Source: Chelonoidis abingdonii
Lineage: Eukaryota > Chordata > Testudines > Testudinidae
NCBI RefSeq assembly: GCF_003597395.2
Contig: NC_133770.1
Coordinates: 11,258,438 to 11,322,437 of the forward strand
Reading direction: 5' to 3'
Length of the DNA stretch: 64,000 nt
In this document: piece after piece, positions 1 to 10,265 of the stretch
Layout of the letters: every line of letters begins with the position of its first letter
Position numbering within the stretch: the stretch's first letter is position 1
The notes under the pieces: model-generated
Database searches by the model: none
Told to the model about the DNA's origin: nothing
Seen by the model: only the letters and a program-made list of their open reading frames with translations
Position numbers and translations under genes: made by a program

Positions 1-457
1 GAGGGAATGAACAGAACAGGGAATCATCATGTGATCCATCCCCTGTCACTCATTCCCAGCTTCTGGCAAACAGAAGCTAGGGACACCATCCCTGCCCATC
101 CTGGCTAATAGCCATCTCCCTTGTGATGATTGGCTGATTACTCCAACTCCCTCCCTCATAGTTCACTCCAGGCACCTCTTTCTCTTTTATTCCTGCCTCC
201 TCTCAGATTGCCTTGAACTCATTCTCTTCCCTTTGTTCTTCCTTTTAGCTGTTCACTTTCTGCCTTCCCTCCTTACCACACTCCTACTCCAGAACCCAAA
301 CTCACAATACAGGTGTGTGAATAACAATAAGGTTAATAAGCAAAACCAGCCAAAAAGGTCTCACATCATGGAAGCAACAAGATGTCTGCAAACCACCATC
401 ACTCTGTTTTTATATGACATCCCTTTCTCTCACTATTTACTGTTAATAAAATTACTT

Positions 458-638
458 GTCAACTTTCAGAGGGGTAGCTGTGTTAGTCTGGATCTGTAAA
501 AGATGACAAAGAGTCCTGTGGCACCTTATAGACTAACAGAAGTATTGGAGCATAAGGTTTCATCTGACAAAGTGGGTATTCACCCACGAAAGCTTATGCT
601 CCAATACTTCTATTAGTCTATAAGGTGCCACAGGACTC
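458..638 (+). repeat. Foldback repeat with hammerhead-like core, 11-bp target duplication
   Basis: Starts near 'ttcagaggggtagctg' and consists of two long inverted arms: ggcaccttatagactaacag (about 521-540) recurs inverted near 610-631. It is flanked by identical 11-bp copies of taaaattactt (447-457 and 639-649). At 564-591 it carries CTGACAA, a hairpin gtgggt-attc-acccac and GAAA, i.e. a hammerhead-like core with one altered core base (G to A). Related copies lie at 13631, 20079 and 25583. Family name not assigned. Confidence 0.85.
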
Positions 639-654
639 TAAAATTACTTATGTT

Positions 655-725
655 ATTATTTGTTGTGCCTAGGAGTCCCAGTCATGGACCAAGACATTAT
701 TGTGTTATGTGATGTTACACTGGAA
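655..725 (-). repeat. Decayed MIR/L2-type tail fragment
   Basis: Contains 'cctaggagtcccagtcatgg' followed by a degraded 'caccattgtgct' block. Better copies of the same unit occur at 12866, 13200, 50540 and 55540. Family name uncertain. Confidence 0.45.
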
Positions 726-825
726 GCTGATCATGATACAGGTTTGGATTTTCTCTTACTATGCATTTGTATGAGTAAAGGACAATGAAGGACAGATCTC
801 AGGTGGCGCGTCCAGGAGCAACTGC

Positions 826-915
826 AATAGAATCATAGAAAATCAGGGTTGGAAGAGACCTCAGGAGGTCATCTAGTCCAAACTTCTGCTCAAAAAAGGA
901 CCAATCCAACTATTA
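826..915 (-). mobile_element. CR1 LINE 3' end fragment
   Basis: Reads 'aatcatagaaaatcagggtt' then 'ggaagagacctcaggaggtc', the reverse complement of the turtle CR1 3' terminus. 5'-truncated, as usual for CR1. Confidence 0.85.
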
Positions 916-983
916 ATACAAATATTTAACAATCATTATCTTCTTAGAGAAAAACAATGAACGCTGACTTTGGTTCTACTTAC

Positions 984-1116
984 AGTAGATATAAAACAGT
1001 GGTTGCTTTCCTGTTCTGCATACAAAATCCCATCTTTGATGAAGACTGATATTGCTCGTAGAATAAATGAAATAAAGAGGTTCATGTGAATAAAGTTCCG
1101 AGTGCAGTGAAGCTTC
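984..1116 (-). CDS. ADCYAP1R1: PAC1 receptor exon: TM2 and first extracellular loop
   Basis: Fifth recognised exon, 133 bp, acceptor tttctctttctag and donor tctact/gtaagt. The first base completes the arginine from the TM1 exon, followed by [27 protein letters not shown] and [15 protein letters not shown]. The [13 protein letters not shown] stretch is the conserved TM1-TM2 loop and TM2 start of class B GPCRs; NHC contains the cysteine expected to pair with extracellular loop 2. Length and phases match the mammalian exon. One difference from human is glycine in place of tryptophan after FIKD; other family members vary there, so this need not be damaging. The next exon (TM3) should lie left of the window. 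Confidence 0.97.
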
Positions 1117-2181
1117 CTAGAAAGAGAAGAGAGGAAATGGGGGTGGCGGGTGGATGATTGATTTCTCTCATAAGAATACAACATCAAGACTGGTTGTTCC
1201 ACGTCTGAACATTTGTGATCTCTGCCAATCCAGCAACTCAGGAAACAGTATTCTGTGCTTTCCATGGGACTGGGAGACCTCAGCATTTTTTTATATCTTA
1301 CTGACCTCATGGTCTTGATGATATAATGTGGCAATGAATTCTACCGGCTAACTGTGCATTGTGTGACAAAAAATATTTTACGTCTATGGAAGATTTTTAA
1401 ATGCATTTGCTCTAATGCTGGCACCTCTTATTGAATTTTAGCCAAAATTTTGATTCCATTTTTAACCTTTGCATTGTAGGTTTAGGTTTTTAGGCAGAGG
1501 GGAATTTTGCTTTCCTGGTTTAAGAGATGATACTCATCAGAATCTTGATAATGTCTGTGCTTAATTTTCCTGGATAGCAAGTGCACAGGTGTGAAAGTTG
1601 GTTCCTACAGAACTTTCCATGAAGACTCTCATGGGTGGCACCTTCAAAAGCGCTCAACCTAACTACTCACATTGAAGTTGATGGTAATAGTCCCATTTAC
1701 CTTACTAGGAACAGAGGTAGGCCATTTTACCATTGACTGCAAGATTTCATTAATCAGTGATTTGGGAGAGGAAGGATGGTAACCTAAGGTAAGTCATTAC
1801 GTTTCTCTGCGCTTCCTTTTCCCATGTCTAAAATGGGTATGATAGCACTGTCCTATTTCCCAGGGATATTGTGAAGATAAATATCTTAAAGATCATGAAG
1901 TGTTCAGATACTATGGAAATAGAGGCCAGATAAGTACCTAAGATTGATCAGAATTAGGCCAATGCTGAGTGCTTTGGAAATTCCAGTCCCATGTGCACTG
2001 AAATATGAACAAAACCAAGACTCAATGACACCACCCGTTGGAAAGATCTGATTTTTAAGGGATGCTTGCATCTTATTTTTGTAACTTCTGAGGTCGAGGA
2101 CTTGCTTTTTTTCGGTCCCCTGGGCCCTGATATTTTGTCCCGTCTACAGAGATGAGCGATAACTCATTCCTGGTGACTCAC
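1117..2181 (-). other. ADCYAP1R1: ADCYAP1R1 intron between TM2 and TM1 exons
   Basis: A 1,065-bp intron bounded by gtgagt and tttctctttctag on the minus strand. Apart from a MIR copy at about 1785-1920, no feature is recognised. Confidence 0.9.
1785..1920 (+). repeat. MIR (CORE-SINE) copy
   Basis: Shows the MIR order: gtaagtcatta..tctctgcg, ttttcccatgtctaaaatgg, ggataatag-like block, then 'aagatcatgaagtgttcaga'. Old and diverged. Confidence 0.65.
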
Positions 2182-2279
2182 CTGAAACGACACAGAATAA
2201 CCATTGCTGTGGTGAGGGATACAAGGGACGTGCTGTATCCCACTGTGTACAGAGCCTTCACAGAGAGGTAGTAGTAATC
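2182..2279 (-). CDS. ADCYAP1R1: PAC1 receptor exon: transmembrane segment 1
   Basis: Fourth recognised exon, 98 bp, acceptor gttcctcaag and donor tttcag/gtgagt. Starts in phase 0 with [18 protein letters not shown] and ends VILCRF plus two bases of an arginine codon. This is the first transmembrane helix of the PAC1 receptor; the Y-T-V-G-Y-S motif is shared across the VIP/PACAP/secretin receptors. It lies 573 bp from the extracellular-domain exon. The open frame extends further upstream through intron sequence, which has no similarity to the receptor; the splice acceptor and the homology set the true start. Confidence 0.97.
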
Positions 2280-2852
2280 CTTGAGGAACAAACAGCACAT
2301 GGTCACCAATAGTACTATCACGTAGGGCCAGATCTTGCTCACCTCAGTCAGGGGAATAATTCCACTCACCTCAGCTCTTAACAGGACTGCTTGGATGAGA
2401 AACACGAATGGGACTGGGCTCATACATGATGTCTTCATTTACTTCTCCCACACCATGTATAAAGACCAGGGTTAGCGAAGGTTTGGCCCTGTCTGTGGCT
2501 TAGTGCCGTACTGAGGTGACTGAAACCTAGAATTTTGCAATTGCACTGACTCCTTCCTAGGTTGTTCAAAGGCATAGCAGCTTATTTTATGGCAGACTAT
2601 ATGCCGTAGTAGCTGTAAGGATTAATTAACTAATGTTTATAAGAGCTACATGCTGCATAAGCGGTATGTATTAACAGTATGGAAATATGCAGTATAATGC
2701 TAGAATACAAGCAAAGCCCTACCTCTTTTGAACTCATATTTATGGATATGAATAACATGAATAATATGGATGTCATATGGCTCAGCCCTGAACCATACAA
2801 TTAACATGTGTGCACTGTTTTTCACTTGCTCCTCATTTTAAAGGGTTCCTAC
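2280..2852 (-). other. ADCYAP1R1: ADCYAP1R1 intron between TM1 and extracellular-domain exons
   Basis: A 573-bp intron bounded by gtagga and cctcaag on the minus strand. AT-rich; no repeat or other feature recognised. Confidence 0.9.
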
Positions 2853-2962
2853 CTGATTTTCAGACTCCGTTTCATTTTCATCAAACCCACAGGCATCATA
2901 ATAATGAGGGAAAGGTTCAGACCAGCCATCTTCTGTGCAGTTTCTGCTGATGACCCCTACAT
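2853..2962 (-). CDS. ADCYAP1R1: PAC1 receptor exon: end of extracellular domain
   Basis: Third recognised exon, 110 bp, found by eye on the minus strand because its start-less frame is not an obvious ORF. Acceptor ccactgcag, donor aatcag/gtagga. Two leading bases complete an aspartate with the preceding exon, then [20 protein letters not shown] and DACGFDENE to [12 protein letters not shown] and the following proline-phenylalanine-proline are hallmark class B receptor residues; the two cysteines finish the disulfide set, and NCT is a glycosylation site. The exon ends in phase 0, matching the TM1 exon. The acidic tail ([10 protein letters not shown]) differs from the human sequence at the same place (DEYESETGDQ), so the juxtamembrane stalk is the least conserved part. 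Confidence 0.96.
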
Positions 2963-4764
2963 CTGCAGTGGACAGATGCATCATTTAAAGTAGGTCACAA
3001 GGAAAATGCCATTGCCAAACCAAACCGCAGGAAACATCTTCCTTTACTGACTGGAGCATTACCACACAGTTCCTGGCCTGACAACTTCATAACTTAAACC
3101 TTAGCTTCAGTCCAAAGACTGCAGTTGTGCAAGTATTTAAGAGGAGGATTCTGAAGCCAAGAAAGGTAGCTAACATGCTCGTTCACATCTCCAATTACCC
3201 AGAACACTCTACCAGCACATGGCTGTTCCAGAGCAGTAGCTCTTGTGACTACACTGAAAAATTAGACCAGTGCATGTGGGTGCACTGAATTCTTTTCTGA
3301 ATGCCCAGCAAGCCAGAACTGTAGAATGCTTTCTATTTATTGAGCCATTACGGTATCTTCTGTTTGGATTGAACTTCAGCCAGAATTGATTACAATTTCA
3401 GCTTCTGCATGAGGATTTTCTGCTGCTCAGTATTTTTCATTTTTGGAGCAATTTTGTTAGGCAGCACATCATGTCAATGGCACTGACCTTATTTTATAGT
3501 CATGTAATTCATCCATAAATGGAACCAAAAGCAGCTATTTCATCAGTGTATTCTTTTGTGAGCATTCCATTACTTGGTGAATTTCAGTACGTTATTGTTG
3601 CAAACCAGCTCCCAGTTCTCTGCAGAAATAGCTACTAAATCACAAGGTTGAGTTTCTTTAACACTATTCAGTAATTATTGTTACAGTAGTAAATATAATT
3701 TATAATTATATCCTTGTTAGACTGTAGCATTCAGTTGATGAATAGATCTTCATAATGCTGCTAAAAGTAACACACAACCAAGTGCGGCACTATAATTAGA
3801 ATTGATCTGAAAAATAATTTCCAGCTGGCAGGAGAGAAAGCTGGGTTATTCCGTTAGAACAGAGCAAAAATAAATAAATAAAACATCCTTGTTTCTTTTC
3901 CTTACCTAAGGGAGTTTGGCCTGTGCTATCCAATAGGTCAAAATCACCTACAAAACCAGAAATATAGTGAGGACATTTTGTTTACAGCTTCTACAATATG
4001 GGTTTGATCCAATGTCCAGGAAAGTCTCCTTCCTGATTTCCAGGGTATTTGGATCAGGTCCTAAATAAGTAGCCTGATTTGTTTTGCCTTTGGGAAAGAT
4101 GGAATTGCAAATGTGGGTTCACCTTCTAGTTTGAATGATGGACATATTTATGTTAAAGTCTACACACACACATTTTAAAATCTACAATAAGATGGAGTTA
4201 AGGTTGAGAGTGCAGATCAGTAACTTAGGATAAAATACCCACTACGTCCCTGTAATGTATCCCCAAATCAAGCGGCATAAATCCAAGACAATCAGAGTTA
4301 ACAGAACATTTAAAGGCAATCCAAACATGTTCAGGTATGGAAATGAACAATTAAGGCACCCAAACAACCTTAGTTCTGCCCTGTATTATGTAATAACCAT
4401 ATGGTTTTGAGTAAGACATTTTAGCATTTAGATTAAACTGATTTTAAAATACATCAATTTTTTATTATTTCCCCTCATAAGTGCTATTATACTATCAATA
4501 TTTACTAAGTACCAAAATAGCAGGGGTCTGTCTAAAGTTTCAGTCTGAGGCACATCATAAACCAGAGCGATTTAGAGAGATGAGCTCCGGGAGAAGATGT
4601 ATAAAAGATAGGAAGCCAACAGAACTGCCTCCTACCTGGATGAGTTTGCCCCATGTTATCCACTTCCCAACCTGGAAGGAAATGACATCTGGTCAGCACA
4701 AATGATTTTTTTTTTTTACTGGTTTGTTTCCCTTAACAATCAAATGTTCTTGCAATGTCTGGGA

Positions 4765-4815
4765 AAGTTCTGTGATCACAGTGGTCCCTTCTGGCCTCAG
4801 AATCTATGAACGTAC
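4765..4815 (+). mobile_element. CR1-like 3' tail, plus strand
   Basis: Contains 'gatcacagtggtcccttctg' then 'gcctcagaatctatga', the plus-sense end of a CR1 3' region. Confidence 0.7.
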
Positions 4816-4845
4816 GTCTGACGGGGAAAAAAGAATGTAAGGATA

Positions 4846-4883
4846 CAGAATCATAGAAGTGTAGAGCTGGAGGGACCTAGAGA
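4846..4883 (-). mobile_element. CR1 3' tail remnant, interrupted
   Basis: 'agaatcatagaagtgtagag' and 'ctggagggacct' match a CR1 3' terminus, but the sequence changes abruptly at 4884 into the terminus of a different CR1. The two tails abut, suggesting one inserted at the end of the other. Confidence 0.7.
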
Positions 4884-6240
4884 GGAATCGTAGAATATCA
4901 GGGTTGGAAGGGGCCTCAGGAGGTCATCTAGACCAACCCCCTGCTCAAAGCAGGACCAATTCCCAACTAAATCATCCCAGCCAGGGCTTTGTCAAGCCGG
5001 GCCTTAAAAACCTCTAAGGAAGGAGATTCCACCACCTCCCTAGGTAACCCATTCCAGTGCTTCACCACCCTCCCAGTAAAATTTTTTTTCCTAATATCCA
5101 ACCTAACCCTCCCACACTGCAACTTAAGACCATTACTCCTTGTTCTGTCACCAGGTACCACTGAGAACAGTCTAGATCCATCCTCTTTGGAACCCCCTTT
5201 CAGGTAGTTGAAAGCAGCTATCAAATCCCCCCTCATTCTTCTCTTCTGCAGACTAAACAAGCCCAGTTCCCTCAGCCTCTCCTCATAAGTCATGTGCTCC
5301 AGCCCCCTAATCATTTTTGTTGCCCTCCGCTGGACTCTTTCCAATTTTTCCACATCCTTCTTGTAGTGTGGGGCCCAAAACCGGACACAGTACTCCAGAT
5401 GAGGCCTCACCAATGTCGAATAGAGAGGAATGATCACATCCCTTGATCTGCTGGCAATGCCCCTACTTATACAGCCCAAAATGCCATTAGCCTTCTTGGC
5501 AACAAGGGCACACTATTGATTCATATCCAGCTTCTTGTCCACTGTAACCCCTAGGTCCTTTTCTGACTAGCACTGATCCCAGGACTGATCCTACCCATAT
5601 ACTCCTACCCAGTTTGACTGCAAACCATTGATCACTACTCTTTGAATAATCTTTCAACCAGTTGTGCATGCACCTTGTAGTAATTTCATCTAGACCCAAT
5701 TTCCCTAATTTGCTTATGCAAATGTGTTGCGGGACTGTGTCAAAAACCTTACAAAAATAAAGATATATAGTGGATATATCCACTAGGCCAGTAACCCTGA
5801 CAAAGAAGACAATTAAATTAGTTTGGCATGATTTGTTCTTGACAAATCTATGTTGGCTATTCCTTATAACTCTATTATCCTATAATTGATTGTTCAATAA
5901 TTTGTTTCAGTATCTTTCTAGGTATCAGCATTAGCCTAACTGGTCCATAATTCCCCGACTTCTCTTTGTTCCTCTTTTTAAAGGTAGGTAGTATGTTTGC
6001 TCTTCTCCAGTCCTCTGAGACCTCACCCAATGTTCATGAGCTCTCAAAGATAATTGCTAATGGGCGCAAGATTATTTCAGCTAGTTCTCTGAGTATGCTA
6101 AGATGAACTTCATCAGGTCCTGCTAACTTGAATACATGTAATCTACCTAAATATTCTTTGACCTGTTCTTTCCCTATTTAGGCTTGTGTTTCTTCCCGCT
6201 TGTTGTTACTATTAATTTTGCTGAGTATCTGGTCACATTA
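4884..6240 (-). mobile_element. CR1 LINE: 3' region and decayed reverse transcriptase
   Basis: Antisense CR1. The 3' end is at 4884 (atatcagggttggaaggggc). The minus frame at 4967-5479 is intact for about 170 residues and is typical of the CR1 ORF2 C-terminus: [16 protein letters not shown] near residue 17, then [44 protein letters not shown]. Further upstream (5487-5783) are reverse-transcriptase pieces (CKVFDTVPQH, CMHNWLKDY), with stops and frameshifts. To about 6240 the sequence is recognisable only as diverged RT. Not autonomous; no intact upstream ORF or 5' end. Confidence 0.92.
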
Positions 6241-6255
6241 ACCTTACCATTTTCT

Positions 6256-6450
6256 TCATAAGAGCCTTTAAGATACTTGAAGCCTGTTATCAGCTCCCCA
6301 CCCACTCATCTTTTCTCAAGATTAAACATGGCCAGTTTCTTTTAAATCTTTCCTCACAGGTCAGATTTTCTAAACCTTTATCAGTTTTGCTGTGCTCCCC
6401 TGGACCCTCTGATTTGTCTACACTTTTCTTAAAGTGCAGTGCCCAGTACC
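6256..6450 (-). mobile_element. Second, older CR1 fragment in tandem
   Basis: 'agatacttgaagcctgttat', 'tctcaagattaaacatggcc' and 'aaagtgcagtgcccagtacc' correspond to the same C-terminal RT segment already seen at about 5210-5400, so this is a separate, more diverged CR1 copy in the same orientation. Confidence 0.8.
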
Positions 6451-6679
6451 AGATATATTTTCTTCCTGTATATTATTCAGTCACTAGATATCTCTGTGTG
6501 CTGTATAGCATTCAAGGCAGGGTGCAGCTCCCAGAAAACTAGAGACACAAAGCAGGTACTCAAATGGTATGGAAACCTGGTTGGTTGGCTGGTTATCTGT
6601 AGCTGATTTTTGTAATAAGCAACTCCTTGTTTAAGAAGGTCAGTGATTCTCTATATCTTGATGAGCAGATCTAAGTTTT

Positions 6680-6785
6680 ATTCTGGTCTCCTCCACTGAG
6701 TAGCTGTGTAACCTTGGGCAAGTCACTTAACCAGTCTGTGCCTCATTTTTCTTGTATTTAAAATGAAGCTACCTCCCATGTTAAA
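6680..6785 (+). repeat. MIR copy
   Basis: 'gtagctgtgtaaccttgggc', 'aagtcacttaaccagtctgt' and 'gcctca' are the MIR core order. Confidence 0.75.
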
Positions 6786-7208
6786 AAACAAATTGAGAAC
6801 CAAATTCTGCCTTCATGTACACCTCATACAACACTGAAGACTGGAACAAGATTATATGGGATGCAAAGACAGTATTTTAAGCTATGTCTCTTTATGCTTT
6901 AGTGGGAAATGAGACCCAGATTCTTTTTAAATGTGTTAGGTACAGTAAAGAACGAGTAGTTGTGGGTATTTGTGGTAAGCTGGCAGAGAAGCCTGTCTCT
7001 GGATCTAAAATTCTCTAATTTAATATACACACAGAAGGGCTTCTGCTGTTGTTTGCAGGGTGGCAAACCCCACCCCATGACACCAGAGAATAAACCATTA
7101 TTCACACTCTTCCGCCTTTGGAATAAGTATGGAAAGGTAGGATCTTTCTTTCACTTTTACTTCCCCAATCAGTTTTCTTAGCTGTAATTTGTCTCGACAT
7201 CCTGCAGC

Positions 7209-7764
7209 CCGGGGCCGGTGCAAGGGTGTTTCATGCCCTAGGCGAAACTTCCAGCTTGCGCCCTCCCCCGTCCCCGAGCCCCCACCCTGAGGTATCCCCC
7301 ACTGCAGCTCCTCCCCTCCGCCCTGAGGCGCGCCCCCCGCGGCAGCTCCCCACCCTCCTCCCTGAGGCACCCCCCCACCGCAGCTCACCCCTGCCCCGCC
7401 TCCCCCCCAAGCACGCCATTGTTGCTTCACTTCTCCCGCTTCTCAGGCTTGCGGCACCAAACAGCTTAGGCGCCGCAAGCGTGGTAGGTGGGATAAATGA
7501 AGCAGTCACGGCGTGCTCAGGGAGGAGGCAGGGCAGGGGTGAGCTGGGGCAGGGAGTTCCCCTGCATGCCATCCCCCTGCCTTACTTGCTACAGGCGGTC
7601 CTCCCCACACTCCCCTACCCCAGCTCCCTTCGCCTAAATGCCGGCGGCGACCGGGGTGAACAAAGATCCGGCCGCCGCGGTCGCTGCCGAAGAAAATGAC
7701 CCCCCCCAAATCCTAGCATCCTAGGCGACCGCCTAGGTTGCCTAAATGGTTGCACTGGCCCTGC
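7209..7764. mobile_element. GC-rich foldback DNA element (hAT-like ends)
   Basis: Terminal inverted repeats gggccggtgcaa (7212-7223) and ttgcactggccc (7750-7761), one mismatch. ctgcagc lies just outside both ends, a likely 7-8-bp target duplication. A second pair of inverted blocks lies inside: ccctaggcgaa near 7239 against ctaggcgaccgcctagg near 7721, and a central palindrome on either side of about 7470 (acgccattgttgcttcac / gaagcagtcacggcgtgc). Much richer in G+C than its surroundings. Several long frames here are by-products of the composition. No transposase; non-autonomous. Confidence 0.75.
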
Positions 7765-7899
7765 TGCAGCTAGCAGAGAAGAGTGGATGGCGAATTGGGG
7801 CCATAGGGCCAATTGGGGCTGGTCTAACACACATCCACACTCCCTGGAAGCTGGAATTATTAACCCTTGCACAGTACTGGACACATCTGCTCTGAAGTA

Positions 7900-7992
7900 C
7901 ACATTGGGCCAGACATTCAGCTTATGTAAATCAATGTCACTCCATTGTAGTCACTAGAGCTACAGTGACTTATGCCAGCTGAGAATCTGGCA
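7900..7992. repeat. Short palindromic repeat (gggccagattct type)
   Basis: 'gggccagacattcagctta' is inverted at 'ctgagaatctggca', around a centre 'cactccattgtagtcact'. One of many copies of this class in the window. Confidence 0.6.
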
Positions 7993-8394
7993 TACTTTTC
8001 AGCAGCCTGAAAATGCTGTCAGGTTAGTTCATATTCTGTCAGACAGATCAACCTGCTGTCCTACTGAGCCAAGGGCTTGTGATTTCAACTACTGTTTAAT
8101 AGAATACAAGGTACTGGGTGTGGTGCGAGTGTATGTGGGTTGGGGGGTAGTGGCCTGGTGAGAAAAGTTTTCCAGCTGTACAGCTTCCCTTATGATGTGA
8201 CACCATCCTGAAAAAAAAGATCCAAAACACTGGAACAATTTTGATGCCTGGAATGCATGATGATGCAATGCAGACGAGACAGACAGATTGGAGGAAATCT
8301 GAGGAGTGCATGGGTGGATCAGAAGCCCGTTGATTTTCTGCCATCAAGTTGGAATTGCCCCCTGCCAGTCTCCCATCAACCCTACTTGCTGCCT

Positions 8395-8462
8395 TAGTGA
8401 AGCTAAGGGCCTGATCCAAAGCTTACTGAAGTCAGAGTCCTTCCAGTGAAGTCAGTGGGTTT
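8395..8462. repeat. Short palindromic repeat (gggcctgatccaaagc type)
   Basis: 'gggcctgatccaaagcttac' with an inverted, diverged partner ending 'gtgggttttgcac', centred on 'tccttccagtgaagtca'. Confidence 0.5.
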
Positions 8463-8966
8463 TGCACTTGGTTCTGTGTCAGAGAACCGAGCATACCAGT
8501 CAGATAAAAGATGAGCCATATGTAGCCACAAGATGGTAGTGTTGCACCAGAGAAGAAGCGTCGTAGTGGAACACTAACTGATCCTCATGATGTTCAGACT
8601 AGTTCTGTCAATGCTCTACTGAACAAATACACATAGTGAAAAGATGAGGACAACATTTTATCTCCCTTTTTCAGGCTAGCCATTGAGATTAGCGTAGTCC
8701 TTTAGAACATGAAGTATCTCATTGCCCTCAGATTGTCCCATACTAATGCTGAATGTGACCTACAGCTATTAACTGGGGATTGGAATAGCCACACACCTAC
8801 CTTAAATGGAGGTCTTTTATAAAAAGAAATTATGTAAAATGTTGAGATATCTGTCTAGCTCCTGCTGAAAAAGGAACAGCAGTACAGAACAGAAATAATG
8901 CCTGGACCCTTGTCAGCACAACTAAAGAGGAACTTTAGATAAATAAATAATATGAGACATACCTAT

Positions 8967-9132
8967 TGCCTAAAACTGGAAGGGACCCTGAAAAGTCATT
9001 GAGTCCAGCCCCCTGCCTTCACTAGCAGGACCAAGTACTGATTTTTGCCCCAGATAGCCCCTCTGAGAATTGAACTCACAATGCTGGGTTTAGCAGACCA
9101 ATTCTCAAAACTACTGAGCTAACTCTCCCCCT
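8967..9132 (-). mobile_element. tRNA-derived SINE with CR1-like tail
   Basis: On the minus strand: gggggagagttagctcagta (box A-like), gtgagttcaattctcaga (box B-like), a 'ctggggcaaaaatcagtact' body, then a CR1-like tail ggactcaatgac..agggtcccttccag. This is the layout of the tRNA-headed SINE common in cryptodiran turtles; its tail would allow mobilisation by CR1 machinery. About 165 bp, slightly degraded. Confidence 0.88.
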
Positions 9133-9146
9133 TTTGCAGTTTAGGT

Positions 9147-9199
9147 TTTTTTCAAAAGCCTTGTGAAATAATTTTTATTTCACGAGGCTTTTGAAAAAA
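9147..9199. repeat. Near-perfect 25-bp inverted repeat
   Basis: ttttttcaaaagccttgtg.. (9147-9171) faces its reverse complement at 9175-9199 with one mismatch and a 3-base gap. A further partial direct copy of the 'aataatttttatttcacg' segment follows at 9203-9220. It sits beside the 5' end of the SINE. Confidence 0.9.
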
Positions 9200-9719
9200 C
9201 AAAATAATTTTTATTTCACGTTTTTTCTCTAAAATAAATGGAAATGTCACTTTAGAGCAACTAAATGGGAAATCAAAGACTTCAGTGTTTATATTACAGG
9301 GATTATGGGGCGAGTTGGGGGCCAGGAAAACAAATCAGCGAGTCTAAACATCCAAACCTCTTGCATCATCATCATCCTTCCATTCAAATCCCTTTCATGC
9401 AAACTGGGCTGCTGAGGTTGCTTGAATACATGTATTCAACATCAAATGTGTGTACTCAGCTCACTAGTCATTTTCAATGATTAATCTCGAACCCTGTGAG
9501 CAGAATGCCAATACCATCACATGGCTCTTTGCAGAAATCCATTAACCTCTATTTCTTCACTTGTCATATTTGTTGCATATTTTGAAACACTGGGTAAGTT
9601 TGCAAATAGCGAGACTGGTTGGCCAACATTTTGTGTCATCCAAAATCACTGAACACTGTTCTTGTCAAATGGTGTATGACCAAATCTCACAGCACAAATA
9701 CTACATCTATCTAAGAGGG

Positions 9720-9850
9720 TCAAAGGCACAACCCATCTCCCATTGGCATCAATCGGCATTTTGCCACTGCTTTTACTGGGAGCAGGATCAGATGCAAGCC
9801 AGGGGTTGCAAGCCTGCTCTCACTGAAATCAGTGGCAAAACTTGCACAGG
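9720..9850. repeat. Possible diverged palindromic repeat
   Basis: 'ttgccactgcttttactggg' and 'cactgaaatcagtggcaaaa' are inverted partners around 'gggttgcaagcctg'. Same general class as 7900. Confidence 0.4.
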
Positions 9851-10073
9851 AACTGCCAGACAGGATGAGATTCATGGTCCATCTGGGTCCAGTATCCTGT
9901 CTCTCTGCTTCAGAGGAAGGTGGACAAATCCCCACAGTAAGCAGATGTAAGATAACCTGGCCCACACGAAGGTCTCATCTTAATCCCTAATAAAGATTGG
10001 CTTAAATCTTAAAGCATCAGATTTTCTAGCCTTTCTAATATTATTTTTCTCCTACCATTAACTATTGGGAGCA

Positions 10074-10114
10074 GACTCTCTCTCTCTCTCTCTCTCTATT
10101 TCTGTCTCTCTCTC
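10074..10114 (+). repeat. (CT)n microsatellite
   Basis: Runs of ctctctct interrupted once by 'atttctgt'. Confidence 0.95.
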
Positions 10115-10265
10115 AATTAAACTATTTTTCCTAGAAGCTGACAAGGAAGAAAGATAGATTCCCACTATTTGTGTTTATTTCTGACTACTCAGATGGCACT
10201 CAGATACAGTGGTGATAGAACATAGGATTTTGGTTCATTTTGAATTGCATGACATTTGCAGTCAC

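Larger units (their letters stand above)
1..983 (-). other. ADCYAP1R1: ADCYAP1R1 intron after the TM2 exon (partial)
   Basis: Intron sequence downstream of the TM2 exon in gene orientation. No TM3 exon is recognised here, so the intron continues past the left edge. It holds a foldback repeat at 458-638 and CR1/MIR-type scraps; positions 1-440 show no feature I can name. Confidence 0.8.

Noticed and set aside
2280..2438. N-terminal extension of the TM1-exon frame with its own ATG
   Set aside because: Unrelated to the receptor; a good acceptor at 2280-2281 defines the exon.
4489..4705. Short plus-strand frame ending before an oligo-T run
   Set aside because: No homology recognised; the T tract is a simple repeat, and no processed-pseudogene structure could be shown.
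7226..7902. Overlapping long frames on both strands in the GC-rich block
   Set aside because: They lie inside a foldback repeat, are proline/glycine/arginine-rich in every frame and have no family resemblance.
8967..9132. Possible tRNA gene on the minus strand
   Set aside because: Box A/B-like strings belong to a SINE head with a SINE body and CR1-like tail.
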